DNA of 64,000 nt from Procambarus clarkii (lineage: Eukaryota > Arthropoda > Malacostraca > Decapoda > Cambaridae): NCBI RefSeq assembly GCF_040958095.1, contig NC_091173.1:12765000-12828999 (forward strand), in the 5' to 3' direction. Below, piece after piece: positions 34,313 through 46,735 of this stretch (position 1 is its first letter; every line of letters starts with the position of its first letter). The notes below the pieces were generated by a model. It saw only the letters and a program-made list of their open reading frames with translations, was not told the DNA's origin and searched no databases. The position numbers and the translations under genes were made by a program.

Positions 34313-34506
34313 GGGGCGAGATTCACGAAGCAGTTACGCAAGCACTTACGAACGTGTACATCTTTCCTCAATTTTTGACGGCTTTGGTTACACTTATTAA
34401 ACAGTTAATGAGCTCCAAAGCACCACCAGGAGACTGTTTATAACAATTACGACAGTTGATTGGGAGGTTTTCATACTTGTAAACTGTTTAATAAATGTAA
34501 CCAAAT
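34313..34506 (+). mobile_element. foldback MITE, copy 3, right arm lost
   Basis: GCGAGATTCACGAAGCAGTT at the left, centre GAGCTCCAAAGCACCACCAG, ends within CTGTTTAATAAATGTAACCA. The distal 70-80 bp of the right arm are missing. Confidence 0.85.
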
Positions 34507-34778
34507 GTAATAATAAATGGCGGGGAATAATAAACAGGAATGAGGACGCTGTACAATTCTACAAACACCGCTTCACAGTACAGAACTGAGCAGAAAAATG
34601 GCGACTAAAGTTCACAGTTCATAAGTCAAAAAGTCTGTAACTTGGGAAATGAGTTACAGGAGATGATTTTCTCGTATGGAAGATGACCACATGAGAAACT
34701 ATTTAAGAAGCGGAAGCTGCAATGTCTTGAAAGAAGTAGAGGAGTAGGAGGAGGTGGGGGGGGGGGAGGGGGGTGGTT

Positions 34779-34905
34779 GACATGATCGAGGTCTTCAAGT
34801 GGCTGAGGAATATTAACATAAACAAGGTCTTGAAACTATCAGACCAGATAAGAGCCCATAACACTGGTTGTAAGATGTTATAAGATGGAGACGTTCACAC
34901 TCAGG
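34779..34905 (+). pseudogene. LINE ORF2 fragment, divergent family
   Basis: VDMIEVFKWLRNINI and NKVLKLSDQIRAHNTGCK fit the GDMIExxKxL...RTRGxxxK segment of CR1/Rex1-like C-termini but differ from subfamilies 1-3. Follows a G-rich run at 34755. Confidence 0.6.
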
Positions 34906-34961
34906 AAGGACAGGTGTGGGACAGGTGTGGAAACAACACCGGCAGACCAGGGAAGGGAGGG

Positions 34962-35126
34962 AATTATCAGGGAAAAGCCCCGAGCCATTCCGACTATATC
35001 TTGGAACGGGTCAGGATAAGGATGGGACGGGGGGAAAGGAATGGTGCCCAACCACTTATGGACGGTCGGGGATTGAACGCCGACCTTGCATGAAGTGAGA
35101 CCGTCGCTCTACCGTCCACCCCAAGT
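34962..35126 (-). mobile_element. SINE family C copy
   Basis: Head on the complement of GCCGACCTTGCATGAAGTGA and GACCGTCGCTCTACCGTCCA; body with CCATTCCGACTATATCTTGG. Confidence 0.85.
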
Positions 35127-35192
35127 GGTTGAACGAGAGTAACTGGGTACTACCCAACATCATACTGGTAAATGGTATAGCTATAGCCTTAC

Positions 35193-35283
35193 GTTGTGTT
35201 GTTATAGATTCAGCTACTCGGAACAAGTTCCAAGTAGCACGGGCTATGGTTAGCCCGTAACTTATCTGGCACAGGAGCGGGGC
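35193..35283 (-). repeat. two-hairpin dispersed repeat, copy 5
   Basis: GTTGTGTTGTTATAGATTCA, CTACTCGGAACAAGTTCCAA, GTAGCACGGGCTATGGTTAG, CCCGTAACTTATCTGGCACA and GGAGCGGGG: the longest copy, showing that the family extends past the hairpin to GCCCC. Confidence 0.8.
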
Positions 35284-35443
35284 GTATATATAGCCTTACA
35301 AACGGGCTCAGCAATATAGGTCAGTCAAGGTGAGGTGAAATCCTGAGCATTATCAACAACATGAACCAATAATAAAGAAGAGAATTGTAATGAAGGCAAG
35401 CCAATAGGGAGACAGGGAGGAGAGTGATTGTAATATAAAGAGA

Positions 35444-35645
<202 letters not shown>

Positions 35646-35945
35646 TATGCACACAGTACTCAAGTGAGGAACTAATCAAAATACTCCCCAATAATGTCTA
35701 ATCCCTTGCTGGCCTGGTATAACAATGATCTTCCGTTATTATAATAACAAGGAGATAATTGTTCTCGTGTCCGAAGGGGTAATAACCAATTATCACCAAT
35801 AATGACTTAATTATTTATGATCACCATCAGTAGACGCCTTGAGGGTCGGCTCTTCAACAACTGGCAGATGGTCAATGTAGAATAACTAATTGGAATGTGA
35901 ACATACATATGTATACAAAATACATAAACATATATATATATATAT

Positions 35946-36331
35946 GTCGTACCTAGTAGCCAGAACGCACTTCTCAGCCTAATATGCAAGGCCCGATTTG
36001 CCTAATAAGCCAAGTTTTCATGAATTAATTGTTTTTCGACTACCTAACCTACCTAACCTAACCTAACCTAACTTTTTCGGCTACCTAACTTAACCTAACC
36101 TATAAAGATAGGTTAGGTTAGGTTAGGTAGGGTTGGTTAGGCTCTGTCATATATCTACGTTAATTTTAACTCCAATTAAAAAAAATTTAACTCATACATA
36201 ATGAAATGGGTAGCTTTATCATTTCATACGAAAAAAATTAGAGAAAATAAATTAATTCAGGAAAACTTGGCTTATTAGGCAAACCGGGCCTTGCATAGTA
36301 GGCTGAGAAGTACGTTCTGGCTACTAGGTAC

Positions 36332-36334
<3 letters not shown>
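35946..36334. mobile_element. 389-bp MITE with ~95-bp TIRs and telomere-like core
   Basis: TIRs start GTCGTACCTAGTAGCCAGAA and run through TCTCAGCCTA, GGCCCGATTTGCCTAATAAG and CCAAGTTTTC; the right arm is its close reverse complement. Inside are (CCTAA)n (36045-36100) and (TTAGG)n (36110-36135) in inverted order. Flanked by TATATA on both sides, consistent with TA-type target duplication. No transposase. Confidence 0.93.

Positions 36335-36381
<47 letters not shown>
36335..36381. repeat. (TA)n microsatellite
   Basis: About 45 bp TA directly abutting the MITE. Confidence 0.95.
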
Positions 36382-36385
<4 letters not shown>

Positions 36386-36659
36386 GGGACGAACACCTTC
36401 AGTAACAGCAACTCCAGTTCTCAAAAATGCCAGGATGCCAGAAAGAACAACTTCCATTTAATGTTAGTAATGGGGGCGTTCTCGACCTGCCCATGTTGGT
36501 CACCTACCCCTCGTCAGTCACCATGCAAGGCCGGGTGAGGTCTAGACTCCAGTCTTGGACAGACGAACAGACATACAGGTATTATACTTTATGGGTCTAG
36601 ATGTTTGTTTTTTGGGCGTCATATGATAAAATTCATAGGAACATGAGTCGCCTGAGAAG

Positions 36660-36663
<4 letters not shown>

Positions 36664-36750
<87 letters not shown>
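36664..36750. repeat. (CA)n microsatellite
   Basis: About 86 bp CA, followed by GGGGCTCACA twice and then the SINE. Confidence 0.98.
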
Positions 36751-36752
<2 letters not shown>

Positions 36753-36773
36753 GGCTCACAGGGGCTCACAGGG

Positions 36774-36930
36774 GCCTCGTAGCCTGGTGGATAGCGCGCA
36801 GGATTCGTAATTCTGTGGCGCGGGTTCGATTCCCGCACGAGGCAGAAACAAATGGGCAAAGTTTCTTTTACCCTGAATGCCCCTGTTACCTAGCAGTAAA
36901 TAGGTACCTGGGAGTTAGTCAGCTGTCAGC

Positions 36931-36973
<43 letters not shown>

Positions 36974-37069
36974 TGTGGGAAAAAAAAAGTAGTTAGTAAA
37001 CAGTTGATTGACAGTTGAGAGGCGGGCCGAAAGAGCAAAGCTCAACCCCCGTAAAAAAACACAACTAGT

Positions 37070-37072
<3 letters not shown>
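36774..37072 (+). mobile_element. SINE family B with subfamily 1 LINE tail
   Basis: Head 36774-36843 has a perfect 7-bp acceptor-type pair (GCCTCGT/ACGAGGC), a perfect T arm (GCGGGTTCGATTCCCGC) and a TTCGTAA anticodon-like loop. The body is interrupted by (GT)n at 36929-36971. The tail GTTGATTGACAGTTGAGAGG, GGGCCGAAAGAGCAAAGCTC, AACTAG ends before (AC)n. Confidence 0.9.

Positions 37073-37073
<1 letters not shown>

Positions 37074-37120
<47 letters not shown>
37074..37120. repeat. (AC)n microsatellite on a SINE 3' end
   Basis: AC tract that continues directly from the SINE tail. Confidence 0.97.
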
Positions 37121-37123
<3 letters not shown>

Positions 37124-37659
37124 GACGCAGCCTCAACACCGCTCTACTAGCCATCATGCAGCTGCTCAGACAAAAACAAAAATAAACATCACATTTGGTC
37201 AACGAGGGAAATATATCTCTTTCCATCCTGAATATTGACCACAAATTTTATCTAATTCCCCCTGGTTGGCCGGTACCGAACAATCAACCGTATTGCCGGA
37301 GAAAATAAGGCCTAGTTTCCCCTCTTGGTTGAGGTCCTCTCAGATACCCCATATGCGTAGGAGATAAGGTAGAAAAGCGAGAATTATGAGGCCTACGGGA
37401 CCCTGGCGTCATTGAAACCACCGACCTGTGCCAATCATTGTGAGGGGAGAGTGTGAGGGGAGAGAGTGAGGGGAAGAGGCCGCAGAGGTGAGGATAGGGG
37501 GAGGGGAGAGTGGGGTCTATTTGACTAGCTAATTCCGGCTGGTGTCAAACGAGGCCATTCGGCGGGTACTATATATTCCCTGAACCTTTGAATTTATTAA
37601 CGTAGCGAAGCGGTAAGGACAGAAGACCTGGCGCTGCTGCCATGAGATACAGCCTGTAT
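37121..37659. other. unique spacer
   Basis: GGGAGAGTGAGGGGA-type short repeats at 37441-37510. No gene recognised. Confidence 0.4.
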
Positions 37660-37970
37660 ACACCGACCAGGGACCAGGGGGACCAGGGGGACCAGGGACC
37701 AGGGACCAGGGACCAGGGACCAGCGACCAGGGGACCAGCGACCAGGGAACCAGCGACCAGGGAACCAGGGACCAGGGGACCAGCGACTAGGGGACCAGCG
37801 ACCAGGGAACCAGCGACCAGGGAACCAGGGACCAGGGACCAGGGGACCAGCGACTAGGGGACCAGCGACCAGGGACCAGGGGACCAGCGACTAGGGGACC
37901 AGCGACCAGGGACCAGGGGACCAGGGGACCAGCGACCAGGGAGCAGCCACCAAGGACCAGCAGCAGCAGA
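37660..37970. repeat. 7/8-bp minisatellite GGGACCAG / GCGACCAG
   Basis: About 40 units of GGACCAG, GGGACCAG, GCGACCAG and GCGACTAG. Blocks such as CCAGCGACTAGGGGACCAGC recur, giving an irregular higher-order pattern. Confidence 0.95.
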
Positions 37971-38956
<986 letters not shown>

Positions 38957-39241
38957 GAACAATGTGAGAGAACAATTTGACAAAGATACAAACATTTCGG
39001 GAAATAGTACAATCTCTCCATTAAAAAAACGGACATAAATAATGGCAGAAACCCCCAGCTTGAACCCCCCCTTCCACCCCCACCCATACCTGCTTCCTCC
39101 ATATCCAGTAATATTATATTGCTCCAAACATTCCACTATGATGGAGGAATTACACACTCAAAGGCGTGAAAGCACTAATATACAAAGTTATATATTAAAA
39201 ATAGTATAAAAAGTAATATAATAAAACTATATATATACATA

Positions 39242-39245
<4 letters not shown>

Positions 39246-39318
<73 letters not shown>
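39246..39318. repeat. (TA)n microsatellite
   Basis: About 70 bp TA. Confidence 0.97.
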
Positions 39319-39320
<2 letters not shown>

Positions 39321-39604
39321 GCAGCTTAAAACGTCCAGCAGACAGTGAGACACAGTGGTGGCGAGGATCACGATGGACAACCGTTACCTGTAGCAGGTGG
39401 CAGAGAGGCAAGCGGAGTAAGCTATGAGGAAACTTAAAAAATAGAAGGAACACAGGACACATGATCACAACATGCAAAATACTGAGGGACGTGGGGGGGG
39501 GGAGGAGGTGGAGGAAGGAACTGACAAGGACAAACTCTTTTAAATTAACAAAAAAAATTATGTCACGAAAACTGGAAACACAAATGAGTTAAAGAAACAA
39601 CAAC

Positions 39605-39980
39605 AACACTCCCCCTCTCCCACAGCACTCCCCCTCTCCCACAATACTCCCCACTCCCACAGCACTCCCCCTCTCCCACAGCACTCCCCCTCTCCCACAG
39701 CACTACCCCTCTCCCACAGCACTCCCCCCTCTCCCACAGCACTCCCCCTCTCCCACAGCATTCCCCACTCCCACAGCACTCCCCCTCTCCCACAACACTC
39801 CCCCTCTCCCACAGCATTCCCCACTCCCACAGCACTCCCCCTCTCCCACAACACTCCCCCTCTCCCACAGCATTCCCCACTCCCACAGCACTCCCCCTCT
39901 CCCACAACACTCCCCCTCTCCCACAACACTCCCCCTCTCCCACAACACTCCCCTCTCCCACAGCACTCCCCTCTCCCACA
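39605..39980. repeat. 18/19-bp minisatellite CACTCCCCCTCTCCCACAG
   Basis: About 20 units with CAG/CAA and TCTCCC/ACTCCC variants. The triplet of variants (CAACACTCC, CAGCATTCCCCACTCC, CAGCACTCC) repeats at about 55 bp, a higher-order pattern. Confidence 0.95.
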
Positions 39981-40496
39981 TGGCATCTCACTGTCGTGGA
40001 AATTAAGCCTGTTAGGATTACCAAGGTCCCCCCCCCCTCCAGGCTAAGTACTAACCTGCCCCAGGATGCAACAGTTGACTAACGTCAAAGGTAAACATAG
40101 GCATCAGGTGTAGCACAACGTGCCCAAACGTCTCTCTCTCTCTCTCTCTCCCTGTCCGGAAATCGAACCCTGGTTCAATCGGTCAGGATGGTGTCTGCAC
40201 TAACCCTCCTCCCCACCGTTCAAGCCGCAGAACTTCCCCTCTTCCAACGACAGCCACTTTTCCATATTCACCGGAGCCTTGGCCACACTTTTCCCCTCAA
40301 AGCGGATGGGGGAATGTTTCCCCCCATCTATGAAGTAGCTTCTGGTTAGAACCCCCCCCCCCCGAAAAAAAATGACAATTTTCCCATATTTCTGTCAGTT
40401 CCAAAGCGTTTATGTGAGATTATACAGCCGGCGCCGGCACTCTTAGAAGTCAATAACGCTCTCTCCCATGACCATATAATACACGATCAACAGCAG
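39981..40496. other. unique spacer with C runs
   Basis: Includes a (TC)9 tract near 40131-40150 and a possible minus-strand SINE B box (GAAATCGAACCCTGGTTC). No gene. Confidence 0.4.
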
Positions 40497-41328
<832 letters not shown>

Positions 41329-41398
41329 ATTTTGCATAATGTTCACTAATAATATAATTAATAATATAATAATATAATTAATTAATAATTAATTAATT

Positions 41399-41740
41399 GT
41401 TGGACAATGCCTTCAGTTTGTCCAGGTCATCCTGTAGCCTCTTACTGTCGTCTGTCTTAATTAATCCATCTCATAATTTAGCATTAATCAGCAAACATTG
41501 AGAGAAATGAGTCTATACATTCTGGAAGATCATTTTCGTATATAGAAACAGTTTAGGACCGAGTACAGAACCCTGTGGGACTCCGCTGGAGACATCACGC
41601 CAGTCTGAGGTCTCACCCCTCACAGTAACTCTCTGCTTCCTGTTGTTTAGGTACTCCCTTATCCACTGGAACACCCTACCAGTTACTCCAACTTGTTTCT
41701 CCAACTTATGCAACATTCTATTATAAGGTACTGTCAAAAC
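41399..41740 (-). pseudogene. LINE reverse transcriptase fragment with broken catalytic box
   Basis: Minus strand encodes TVPYNRMLHKLEK (DTVPHxxLLxKL box), WIREYLNNRKQRVTV and SGVPQGSVLGP (RT motif B' region), then in another frame ENDLPECIDSFLSMFAD, where the expected FADDA box reads Phe-Ala-Asp-stop. The downstream frame continues in pieces (DDLDKLKALS-like). CR1/Jockey-superfamily type RT; dead copy, truncated both ends. Confidence 0.92.
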
Positions 41741-41790
41741 CTTTCTGACAGCTTTGTGTTAAGCTCTGAAAAGCTTTGTTTGTGTGTGTG

Positions 41791-41884
41791 TATTCACCTA
41801 GTTGTGCTTGCTGGGTTTGAACTCTGGTTTTTTGGTTCCGCCTCTAAACTGTCAATCAACTGTTACTAACTACTAATCTTTTTT

Positions 41885-41925
<41 letters not shown>

Positions 41926-42089
41926 AAGCAGCCCGTAACAGCTGTTTAACTCCCAGGTACCTAATTACTGCTAGGTAACAGGGGCATCAGGGCGAAACTC
42001 TGCCCCCATCTGTTTCCGCCGAGAAACGAACTCCCCTGACCACAGGATTACGTATCCAGCGTGTTGTCCACTCAGCCACGCACGCCCCC
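41791..42089 (-). mobile_element. tRNA-headed SINE with subfamily 1 tail and internal (GT)n
   Basis: Minus strand: head with GGACAACACGCTGGATACGT, B box weakened to GGGAGTTCGTTTCTCGGCGG, body CCTAGCAGTAATTAGGTACC, a (GT)n block (41888-41922), then GTTGATTGACAGTTTAGAGG and CTAGGTGAATAC. Followed by (AC)n on its 3' side (41778-41790). Confidence 0.88.
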
Positions 42090-42255
42090 CCCCCCCACCT
42101 GTGTGTGTGCATTTCACGTATGGTTTGAGCCGTAAGACCTTGGGGTCCAGCCTAATAAATATTATACTTATATAATATAAATAATGTGCATTATATAAAA
42201 TATACATTGTACAATGCCATGTATAATTCTGAGTATATATATATATATATATCTT

Positions 42256-42326
42256 AGAACAAGAGTATTAATAGGGTATTAATTTCATCAATGATGAAAT
42301 TAATACCCTATTAATACTCTTGTTCT
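42256..42326. repeat. perfect 71-bp palindrome (35-bp arms, 1-bp centre)
   Basis: The left arm starts AGAACAAGAGTATTAATAGG and ends TTTCATCA; the right arm is its exact reverse complement. Part of the right arm (TTGATGAAATTAATACCCTA) is repeated directly at 42335-42361, and CTTGTTCTGTCTTGTGTTGA occurs twice (42319 and 42367). Confidence 0.97.
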
Positions 42327-42419
42327 GTCTTGTGTTGATGAAATTAATACCCTATTAATACCACATCTTGTTCTGTCTTGTGTTGATGCCACATCACCCC
42401 TTCCACCTCACTCAAATGT

Positions 42420-42687
42420 AGATATAAAATCGGAGATGCGTAAGTTCTATTCAGTTGTGTATTTGTGAACTAAAGTCTTTGAAAATGTAATAAGTTTTAC
42501 GAAACGCGCTCGTGTCGCGTCAGACTAGAAATAAAAATGAATTTTGGAGAATTGATTTTTGATTTACCTCCAACAGTGAAACGAAATGTACGAAAGATTG
42601 AGAAAATTCGTGTTAGAATTATTAATCTTACTTTTTCGGTCATATTTAATAATATATGTCTACAGGAAAGACTGCTACCAAAATATA

Positions 42688-42690
<3 letters not shown>
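42420..42690 (+). repeat. putative retroelement terminal segment before (TA)n
   Basis: Single copy in this window. I associate TTTACGAAACGCGCTCGTGT and the AT-rich stretch ending in (TA)n with a decapod interspersed, probably Penelope-type, terminus. Recalled only. Confidence 0.3.

Positions 42691-42768
<78 letters not shown>
42691..42768. repeat. (TA)n microsatellite
   Basis: About 76 bp TA. Confidence 0.97.
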
Positions 42769-42773
<5 letters not shown>

Positions 42774-43453
42774 GCAAGAGATCCACGAGAGGACTGAACT
42801 AATACATATGGTAATCGGAGCGACGCCTCTATTGGGAAAAAAAGAGGCTTTGATGGCTTCATAAAGTATCGCTCAGCATCGTTCTCAAGGTTCATCTTGC
42901 TGTGCTATGACGTGATAAGCTTGACGGTGTGGCTTATTCTGAACGATGTCCTGCGACATTAATACACACTCGGGACACGGGTTTGGAATATTGAAAAAAA
43001 AAACAGACTGGACAAAAGATTTTTGAAGATTAGATATATGGCAACACTGTATGGCATTATGGCCAAGACGGCAACATTGAGAAGCTTATTTTCTTATTAA
43101 ATACAATTTGCAAAAAAAATATATAGTGGGGTTAATACATTTTTCAAAATAGATTGTATAATACAACTGACTTAGCTGATATTGCTATATTGGGTATAAT
43201 ACAATAATAATTCCATCACTCATGATGAATAACTAATGAAATTGTGATGATGATGAACGAATAAATGAATAGACGATTAAATTCTCACACAATCGTCACA
43301 CGAAACAATCGAGATATTGTCTTCTTATTTTGTTTCTCTCCAGAAGCGGTCGAGTACCTCACAGGTTTTTGTACTGAGAGCTCTTGTGTGCTCTCAAAAG
43401 TGGCCGCTCTCTGAAGGTGTTGTGTCTCTCAGACACCGAATTCAAAGTTTAGA
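42769..43453. other. spacer with no recognised gene
   Basis: AT-rich; no element identified. Confidence 0.4.
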
Positions 43454-43454
43454 A

Positions 43455-43487
<33 letters not shown>

Positions 43488-43489
<2 letters not shown>

Positions 43490-44049
43490 GGAATCATTCA
43501 GAATCTTGTACACCACATATGTAAGACCAATCCTGGAGTATGCGGCCCCAGCATGGAGCCCGTACCTTGTCAAGCACAAGACGAAGCTGGAAAAAGTCCA
43601 AAGGTATGCCACTAGACTAGTCCCAGAACTAAGAGGCATGAGTTACGAGGAAAGGCTGCGGGAAATGCACCTTACGACACTGGAAGACAGAAGAGTAAGG
43701 GGAGACATGATCACAACCTACAAAATCCTCAGAGGAATCGACCGGGTAAACAAGGATAAACTATTCAACACTGGTGGGACGCGAACAAGGGGACACAGGT
43801 GGAAACTGAGTACTCACATGAGCCACAGAGACGTTAGAAGGAACTTTTTCAGTGTCAGAGTAGTTAACGGATGGAATGCATTAGGCAGTGATGTGGTGGA
43901 GGCTGACTCCATACACAGTTTTAAATGTAGATATGATAGAGCCCAGTAGGCTCAGGATTCTGTACACCAGTTGATTGACAGTTGAGAGGCGGGACCAAAG
44001 AGCCAAAGCTCAACCCCCGCAAGCACAAATAGGTGAGTACAAATAGGTG

Positions 44050-44053
<4 letters not shown>
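43488..44053 (+). pseudogene. LINE ORF2 C-terminal region and tail, subfamily 1
   Basis: An uninterrupted frame of about 150 codons to a TAG at 43947: RILYTTYVRPILEYAAPAWS, LEKVQRYATRLVPELRGMSY, TTLEDRRVRGDMITTYKILR, THMSHRDVRRNFFSVRVVNG, SIHSFKCRYDRAQ. This is the region downstream of the RT palm in CR1/Rex1-like LINEs. 5' truncated at an (AC)n tract, so non-autonomous. The 3' tail carries the terminal unit twice (AAATAGGTGAGTAC) and then (AC)n. The upstream Met at 43317 lies in unrelated sequence. Confidence 0.93.

Positions 44054-44148
<95 letters not shown>
44054..44148. repeat. (AC)n microsatellite joining two LINE ends
   Basis: About 95 bp AC, bounded at the left by the TAGGTGAGTAC end of one LINE and at the right by the truncated start of the next. 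Confidence 0.97.
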
Positions 44149-44527
44149 GGCTACGGGAGCTAAACCTCACGTCCCTGGAAGACAGAAGAGTAAGGGGAGA
44201 CATGATAACCACCTACAAAATTATCAGGGTAATTGACAGGGTGGACAAAGATAAACTATTTAGCATGGGTGGTACACGAACAAGGGGACACAGGTGGAAA
44301 CTTATTAACCAAATGAGCCACAGACACATTAGAAAGAATGTTTTCAAGAGTAGCTAACAGGTTGAATGCATTAGGCAGTGATGTGATGGAGGCTGACTCC
44401 ATACACAGTTTCAGATGTAGATTTGATAGAGCCCAGTAGGCTCAGGAACCTGTACACCAGTCGATTGACAGTTGAGAGGCGTGGAAAAAAACAAAGCTCA
44501 GCCCCCGCAAGCACAACTAGGTGATTA
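44149..44527 (+). pseudogene. second LINE 3' end, head-to-tail, subfamily 1
   Basis: Starts at RELNLTSLEDRRVRGDMITT, with MGGTRTRGHRWKL; a frameshift near 44345 disrupts the SVRVVNG box. Then the usual end and CTAGGTGATTAC. 5' truncated further than the copy at 43488. Confidence 0.9.
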
Positions 44528-44595
44528 CAAGCTCTCTATTATTCACACCCACAATCAAGAAATAAGCGAAACTGATATTTCTTAGTGTAAGTGGT

Positions 44596-44868
44596 GGGCG
44601 TGGAGGAGGAGGAGGACCCAGTGATGGGGGTGGAGAAGGACCCAGTGGTGAGGGTGGAGGAGGAGGAGGACCCAGTAGTGGGGGTGGAGAAGGACCCAGT
44701 GGTGAGGGTGGAGGAGGAGGAGGACCCAGTAGTGGAGGAGGACCCAGTGGTGGAGGAGGAGGAGGACCCAGTGGTGGAGGAGGAGGAGGACCCAGTGGTG
44801 GAGGACCCAGTGGTAGGCTTGGAGGGGGACCCAGTGGTGGGTGTGTTGGAGGAGGAGGACCCAGCAGC
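44596..44868. repeat. GGAGGACCCAGTGGTG minisatellite
   Basis: Units of 15-27 bp built from GGAGGAGGAGGACCCAGT plus GGTG and GGGGTGGAGAAGGACCCAGT. Minus-strand Pro-rich frames (LGPPPPPP) are shadows. Confidence 0.93.
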
Positions 44869-45925
44869 GCCCCCACACTACCAGCCATAGTGTCCACTCT
44901 CACAGGGGTCAGGGCCCCCCGCCACTTATCACTGCCCCCGCTCAACAACCACCGTCACAGTCTCCCTCACCATCGTTCACTCTCCAGGGCCTGAGACACA
45001 CACACGGCGGGTCGCTGCAATAAGACCACAAGCGAAGACTTGCACAGCGAGGCGCGAGTGGGGGGTGGTGGTGGGGGTCGCCGGTGTGTTTAGCCTAATG
45101 TCTCAATGCGTCATCTCTGTACCTATTTCTCAGGCTCGGGGCAGACAAGAAGGCCCGCGGCTACGAAGAAGCTGGCAGTAAATTACGAACTCAAGTGAGC
45201 GAGAGGATAAGGGTGAGAATTACCTGCCACGGACGGCTGTCGGGTAAGCCTCTAGAGCAGCAGGATTTGAGATGTTTCCATATTTCACACCTCTTAGCAA
45301 GATGGCCACGTTGAATTTAGAACAAATATCTGCCGCTGGTAAGCAGGCAAGAAAGTACTGTGGGCAGCTGCGCATAAAGGCTAAGTTCGAGAGCATTTCC
45401 TAGCGAGTAAACGACCTTCTCGCCTAGCATCAGCCCCGTGTATCAATATCAATGGGCACATAGCATTACAGACCTTAGTAATGGCTGACATAAACAACAG
45501 ACCCAAATGTTTTCCAAAATCCTTCCCGATATCGAGATCCAGATGTCTTCATAGCCGCTTTCGCCCCTACGGAGTAAATCACTAGGGATCAATATCGAGA
45601 GACTCCTGTCACCAATAATACTTGTCGCATTTGTTTTATTGCCTACGAACATGGAAGGCGGTAAGAAGACTCGTAAATTTTCCCGCCAAAAATGATCTTT
45701 TACCTAATTTGTTTCCAGTTTTTGTTGTGTATTTGTTTTTTTGCTTGGCGAGAACCCCAAGACCCGCCCGCGGCCAGTCGTTACCGGCCGCACTTGTCTT
45801 CGCGTTCGGGAAGCACCGTACTGTGAATGTTAAGAAACTGTACATATTGTGGGAGTCCAGCAGAAAATACGATACCATAAGTGGAGACATCTAACAACTT
45901 TTAAAGAACTGGTATTTGCACGTAT

Positions 45926-45929
<4 letters not shown>
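44869..45929. other. 1.06 kb without recognisable gene
   Basis: Unique-looking, moderately GC-rich. Frames at 45622-45894 (+) and 45636-45890 (-) overlap and show no family motif. Confidence 0.45.

Positions 45930-46018
<89 letters not shown>
45930..46018. repeat. (AC)n microsatellite
   Basis: About 88 bp AC; a LINE tail begins at its right edge. Confidence 0.97.
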
Positions 46019-46023
<5 letters not shown>

Positions 46024-46115
46024 TTTCAGGAATCTTTACACCAGTTGATTGACAGTTGAGAGGCGGGACCAAAGAGCCGAAGCTCAACCCCCCACATGCA
46101 CAAAGTAGGTGAGTA
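46024..46115 (+). mobile_element. LINE 3' tail, subfamily 1
   Basis: CAGGAATCTTTACACCAGTT, GATTGACAGTTGAGAGGCGG, then GTAGGTGAGTAC and (AC)8. Very short 5'-truncated copy. Confidence 0.88.
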
Positions 46116-46133
46116 CACACACACACACATTGC

Positions 46134-46283
46134 CATTAGGCAGTGATGTGGTGGAGGCTGACTCCATACACAGTTTCAAGTGAAGATATGATAGAGCCCA
46201 ATAGGCTCAGGAACCTGTACACCTGTTGATTGACGGGACCAAAGAGCCATAGCTCAACCCCCGCAAGCACAAAGTAGGTGAGT
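46134..46283 (+). mobile_element. LINE 3' end, subfamily 1
   Basis: Starts right after (AC)8 with ATTAGGCAGTGATGTGGTGG, encodes VVEADSIHSFK, and ends AAGTAGGTGAGTATAC. The GTTGAGAGGCGG step is deleted. Confidence 0.88.
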
Positions 46284-46289
46284 ATACAC

Positions 46290-46362
46290 ACCGCGGAGTG
46301 GAGCCTCGAACCATGGACCACAAAAGCAGCAGCATTCAGCCCCCACCAACTGAGCCATCAGC
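46290..46362 (-). mobile_element. tRNA-like SINE head, minus strand
   Basis: Complement reads GGCTGATGGCTCAGTTGGTG (box A) and CATGGTTCGAGGCTCCAC (box B). Confidence 0.6.
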
Positions 46363-46604
46363 CCCCACAGTAAGGAAGCAGGAGCCCTGAGACACCCATC
46401 TGGTTCCCTACTGGAACTTTAGGTCTTTCCTGGAGATTTCCACTTTGGCACGAAGATGTTAGGTGCTCCACAATACATCACCATCCACACTTCCCTGGAA
46501 ATAAACATTCCATCCACCTGGACTGTATGGGGTCTCGAACCCTGGACCCCCAGGTGAATGGAAGGTGATCCACGTCCTAGTCAAATAACACACAGAAATC
46601 ACAA

Positions 46605-46735
46605 TAATGTGATGCATCAATGAACAAATCCTCAAGGGTCGTGACGAGGACTCGAACCTACGTCTAGGAGCAGTCTGGGATGCTCACAGACGTTGGTTCG
46701 AATTCTTGTCACGGCCCTTGTGGATTTATTCTAGT
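46605..46735. mobile_element. SINE family D, two halves head to head
   Basis: AACAAATCCTCAAGGGTCGT plus GACGAGGACTCGAACC at the left, GGTTCGAATTCTTGTCACGG plus CCCTTGTGGATTTATT at the right, with GATGCATCA outside. Forms a long imperfect palindrome. Confidence 0.65.

Noticed and set aside
36045-36150. Chromosome end or telomere
   Set aside because: The TTAGG runs are short, occur in both orientations inside TIRs, and have ordinary sequence on both sides.
36774-36843. Functional tRNA gene
   Set aside because: It is followed directly by the SINE body and tail and has close multi-copy relatives at 16006; a SINE head explains it.
39558-40024. Gly/Glu/Cys-rich minus frames
   Set aside because: Translation of the 18/19-bp CACTCCCCCTCTCCCACAG array.
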